Below, piece by piece: positions 61,241 to 64,000 of a stretch of DNA of 64,000 nt; the first letter of the stretch is position 1, and the number at the start of each line of letters is the position of its first letter. The stretch lies in NCBI GenBank assembly GCA_964422195.1, contig CAYRAF010000001.1:1-64000 (forward strand). The letters are read 5' to 3'. The notes under the pieces are model-generated. The model made no database searches and had not been told where the DNA came from. It worked only from the letters and a program-made list of their open reading frames with translations. The stretch is from CALVUP01 sp964422195 (lineage in GTDB: Bacteria > Bacillota_I > Bacilli_A > RF39 > UBA660). The position numbers were made by a program, and so were the translations under genes.

Positions 61241-64000
61241 TTTTTTATCTCTATATTTAATTTACCAGATATATGGAATATATCATTACTATATATTACT
61301 ACTGGTTCAAATACATATCTACCATTGTTAGTAGCAACAAAAGGAATATTAATATCAACTTTCTTTTGTTTTGGTGATACAGTTATAACTAAATAATTAT
61401 TTTTAACATCACTAACATAATAATTATCATTTAATTTTAACTCTTCACTATTATAAGCAAGTCCTCTAGGTATAACTATTTTTATATCGCTATATTCTTT
61501 AGAATTATTAGTATATTTAACGTTTAAATTAACTTCTTCATTTTTATTAACTTTATTTTTGATGCTTGTTTTAACATCTTTCTTAATTTTATTAGAAGAT
61601 ATTTCATCTATAGAAGTTGTATAATAATAACTTACTTTTAAGTTTTTAGAAGCATTTTCAAACTTTAATGTATCTAAATCTTTATTATTTAAAGTTATTT
61701 CTTTAACCTTAAATCCATTAACACTAACTTTCTCTTTATTTTTTCCATAATTAACAGTTATAGTTTTTTTAACTTCAATATCACTTGTACTATGTTCTAA
61801 ATAAGATATAATAGCAAAATTTAAATATGTACTTGTACTATTTTTTTGAATTAATAAGTCTATGATATTTGCAGCATTTCCTTTATCTACCATACTAGCA
61901 AGAATAGAAATAAGTGAAGATATATCATCATTTTCAATTTTATTTTTACCTACATATATTTCGTTATCCTTTATTTTTACTTTTAGTGATTTATATATAG
62001 ATTTAGCATTATCATAATCTCCTGAGAATGCATACGCTAAAGCTAATGTAACATTTTCTTCTATATCCCTATCTTTATCTTTAGTTTTTAAAGTATCTAA
62101 ATCTTCAAGTATAGCCTCAGAACTTGCAGCTTTATATAAATATAATCTATATTTATTTTTTAAATTATTATCTAACTTATTAATATAATCTGTGCTTATA
62201 TCAATTGATTCTCCATAGTAACTCAAGAAATATAAATTAGCATATTTCTTTGTAATAGCTGTTAATAATAAATCACCAGTGTTTTCCTTACCGTACTTAG
62301 TTACTAATCCATCATAAATATAATTATCAAGATTTGGATATACATAATCATTATCATCATCATTGTAATATTTTTGATTTAATCTAGAAGCTTCATAATA
62401 ACCTATTTGAGTATCAACTCTAACATTAAAGTTCTTTTGTAATGTATCAATATATTTTAAATATTTTTCTAAATTATTATCATATATTTCTAATTTAATA
62501 GGGCTCTTAGTAGCTTTTATGTTAGTTTTATCTATAATATCAACTGTTGTCTTATCAGGAACTTCTTGTGTATAACCAACTATCTTAACTGTATACTTGA
62601 TAGCATCTGATAATTCTCCATTTTTAGCACTTATCTTAACTTCATACTCACCAACATCAAATTTGCCAAAATTAGCACTTACGTATTCATCAACAATACC
62701 ATCTACATTTTGTTTTTTACCATTAACTTCAAATGTATATTTAACATCATCCTTTGCTTTTTTTCCATGACTTATAGCATTTATTACTAAATCATCACTA
62801 TATTTAACACCTGTTGGAGTTACACTTTCTATGAAGAAATCATTAGTTGATACTATTGTCTTAGTATTAACACCAACATAATCATCTTTATTGGCAGCAT
62901 GTACAGTTATTCTAAATTTAGTTATATTGTCTGGAAGTTTAAACTTAACAGTTGCAGTTCCATTTTTCTTAGTTTCAACAGTAGTAAAGAACGCTGTATC
63001 TTTAAAGACGCCTCTATAATTCTGTTCTCCTCCTGTAGATCCTCTTCCCCCTGGTGGTAATAAATAATAATCTCTATCTGTAGACATTTGATACATGTCA
63101 TAATATCTATCAGCAAATAATGTTTCTAAAATACTTGTATCATCTTCCTTAATATTAAATATTGCTTCATCTACAACACTAATATTTAATTGAGTTTTAA
63201 GCCCTTTATTATTTTTATCTTTAACATTAACTGTTACTTCTACTTCATCACCAGGCTTATATTCCTCTTTGTCAGTTTTAACATCAACTGTCAATTTCTT
63301 GTTTTCTTCATTAAAATCAACATAATTTCTAACTATACTGTAAACCTTACCATCTTTTAGATAAGCCCCTGCAATATTAACTCCAGGATATAAATCATTA
63401 GTAAATTTAAATGACAAACTATCTTTTGTAACAAGTGAAGTATTCTTAATTTGCTCTTTATAGAAAACCGTTAATACCGTACCCTCATTTTCTATTTCTT
63501 TATAACTATTATCTGTTAACGTATAAGACACTTTATCTCCAACGTTTGCCTTATCACCATTGACCTTGAATACATAACTATAAGGATAAATCTCTCCATA
63601 ATCATAATAATCCCCATTATAATTATCATAATCTAATTCATAAAAATAATCTGTATATTGATATTCTCTACCTTTAGAATCTTTAATTGTCATACGGGCA
63701 TAATAATCAACTGTTTTGTTTTCTTCATTTACTGGAGTGTAATTTAAATCCTTAATAGTATATTTACCATCTTTTAATTTAACATTATAAGTTTTTACTA
63801 AATCCTCTGTACTTTCCCAATTATATTCTTTTTCCATCTTGCCAGAGTACTCATTATAATATTCACCACTTTCTATTCCGCGTGATTCATATTTATATAT
63901 TTCAACTTTAACATCAGTATTATAAGCTTCTTTTACAAACTTATCATAATCCCACCATAAGTATTCTTCTTTTTCTATTTTAGCTGTATCCCATTTATTG
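61237..64000 (-). CDS. Alpha-2-macroglobulin family protein, partial
   Basis: The reading frame runs open to the window edge, so the N-terminus is missing; at least 920 residues are seen. Domains: beta-sandwich repeats, a bait-like Gly/Pro linker (PPGGRGSTGG), an A2M domain (GTATVKFKLPDNITKFRITVHAANK), a helical thioester-domain region without any cysteine, and C-terminal beta-sandwich domains ending IEIKK. There is no Cys in the part seen, so no thioester. Extracellular protease trap or wall protein. Very Tyr/Asn/Asp-rich. Confidence 0.8.
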   Translation of the reverse strand, partial: NKWDTAKIEKEEYLWWDYDKFVKEAYNTDVKVEIYKYESRGIESGEYYNEYSGKMEKEYNWESTEDLVKTYNVKLKDGKYTIKDLNYTPVNEENKTVDYYARMTIKDSKGREYQYTDYFYELDYDNYNGDYYDYGEIYPYSYVFKVNGDKANVGDKVSYTLTDNSYKEIENEGTVLTVFYKEQIKNTSLVTKDSLSFKFTNDLYPGVNIAGAYLKDGKVYSIVRNYVDFNEENKKLTVDVKTDKEEYKPGDEVEVTVNVKDKNNKGLKTQLNISVVDEAIFNIKEDDTSILETLFADRYYDMYQMSTDRDYYLLPPGGRGSTGGEQNYRGVFKDTAFFTTVETKKNGTATVKFKLPDNITKFRITVHAANKDDYVGVNTKTIVSTNDFFIESVTPTGVKYSDDLVINAISHGKKAKDDVKYTFEVNGKKQNVDGIVDEYVSANFGKFDVGEYEVKISAKNGELSDAIKYTVKIVGYTQEVPDKTTVDIIDKTNIKATKSPIKLEIYDNNLEKYLKYIDTLQKNFNVRVDTQIGYYEASRLNQKYYNDDDNDYVYPNLDNYIYDGLVTKYGKENTGDLLLTAITKKYANLYFLSYYGESIDISTDYINKLDNNLKNKYRLYLYKAASSEAILEDLDTLKTKDKDRDIEENVTLALAYAFSGDYDNAKSIYKSLKVKIKDNEIYVGKNKIENDDISSLISILASMVDKGNAANIIDLLIQKNSTSTYLNFAIISYLEHSTSDIEVKKTITVNYGKNKEKVSVNGFKVKEITLNNKDLDTLKFENASKNLKVSYYYTTSIDEISSNKIKKDVKTSIKNKVNKNEEVNLNVKYTNNSKEYSDIKIVIPRGLAYNSEELKLNDNYYVSDVKNNYLVITVSPKQKKVDINIPFVATNNGRYVFEPVVIYSNDIFHISGKLNIEIKK

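Noticed and set aside
63000..63060. GGEQN in the alpha-2-macroglobulin as a relic of the GCGEQ thioester
   Set aside because: It lies before the A2M domain, not in the later thioester domain, so the resemblance is probably chance.
1..64000. Full mycoplasma code (TGA as the main Trp codon)
   Set aside because: Dozens of genes are intact with TGG for Trp and without internal TGA, so TGA cannot be the normal Trp codon.

Overview
The window is very AT-rich DNA from a member of the Bacillota, most likely an uncultured, gut-type lineage of Bacilli or Erysipelotrichia with a compact genome. The supports are Spo0A, the cdaA-cdaR pair, AddAB, a truA-rplM-rpsI cluster with EcfA-type ATPases beside it, NrdD next to a Crp/Fnr regulator, and a tmRNA with encoded CCA. 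Tryptophan is TGG in the genes I checked, and AGG reads as Arg at a conserved position. Of 61 gene ends I read, about 36 are TAA, 23 TAG and only 2 TGA, and both TGA stops sit in ATGA overlaps. I cannot name the genus.

Layout. 0-5 kb: a DUF5662-like protein, a sirtuin broken by two in-frame TGA codons, a membrane coiled-coil protein overlapping a NodB-type deacetylase, an RDD protein and an iPGM-like pseudoenzyme. 5-15 kb: dut, nrdD, a Crp/Fnr regulator divergent from nrdD across a shared palindrome, a lipid kinase, HtrA with an Abi_2 HEPN protein, a ZIP transporter, and an SPFH plus zinc-ribbon pair. 15.2-19.4 kb: an accessory array attached to the 3' end of rpsI. 19.4-23.4 kb: rpsI, rplM with leader, a phospholipase C-like protein, truA and two degenerate EcfA-like ATPases with no EcfT. 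23.4-29.8 kb: an operon with an enlarged sigma-70 factor, a PLP lyase and an SDR, a thiol-disulfide protein and an unknown 425-residue protein. 29.8-37.3 kb: addA, a shortened addB, a LOG protein and two unknowns. 37.4-48.3 kb: gap, a TGS-nucleoside kinase, clpP, cdaR, cdaA, a small GNAT, a diaminopentanoate-dehydrogenase-like protein, an M18 aminopeptidase and a large membrane protein. 48.4-64 kb: tmRNA, an ABC exporter, frameshifted cdd, dinB, a Bro-N/DinD-like gene, gpmI, an AAA/DUF4143 ATPase, spo0A, tpiA, a glycosyltransferase, a flippase-like protein, pgk and a partial alpha-2-macroglobulin.

The most unusual region is 15.2-19.4 kb. Short accessory genes (SDR, methyltransferase, a nucleoside deoxyribosyltransferase-like protein, guanine deaminase, histidine phosphatase) all lie on the minus strand. 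Three of them sit behind a repeated unit made of GTAGGCTAC boxes, a 13-bp tandem repeat and a promoter, and three end in a recurring ACTAAGATATTGATA-like motif. Two units also carry a terminator and a 21-bp copy of the rpsI 3' end. This looks like successive site-specific insertions at rpsI, or a cassette array. Inside it is a previously unlisted 29-residue hydrophobic peptide with an occluded ribosome site and a convergent antisense promoter, which has the layout of a type I toxin-antitoxin module.

Most core genes are ordinary housekeeping: glycolysis (gap, gpmI, tpiA, pgk), anaerobic dNTP supply (nrdD, dut), c-di-AMP synthesis, recombination repair and ribosome rescue. Several conserved genes are present in decayed form (EcfA pair, iPGM paralogue, sirtuin, cdd, AddB), which fits a reducing genome.
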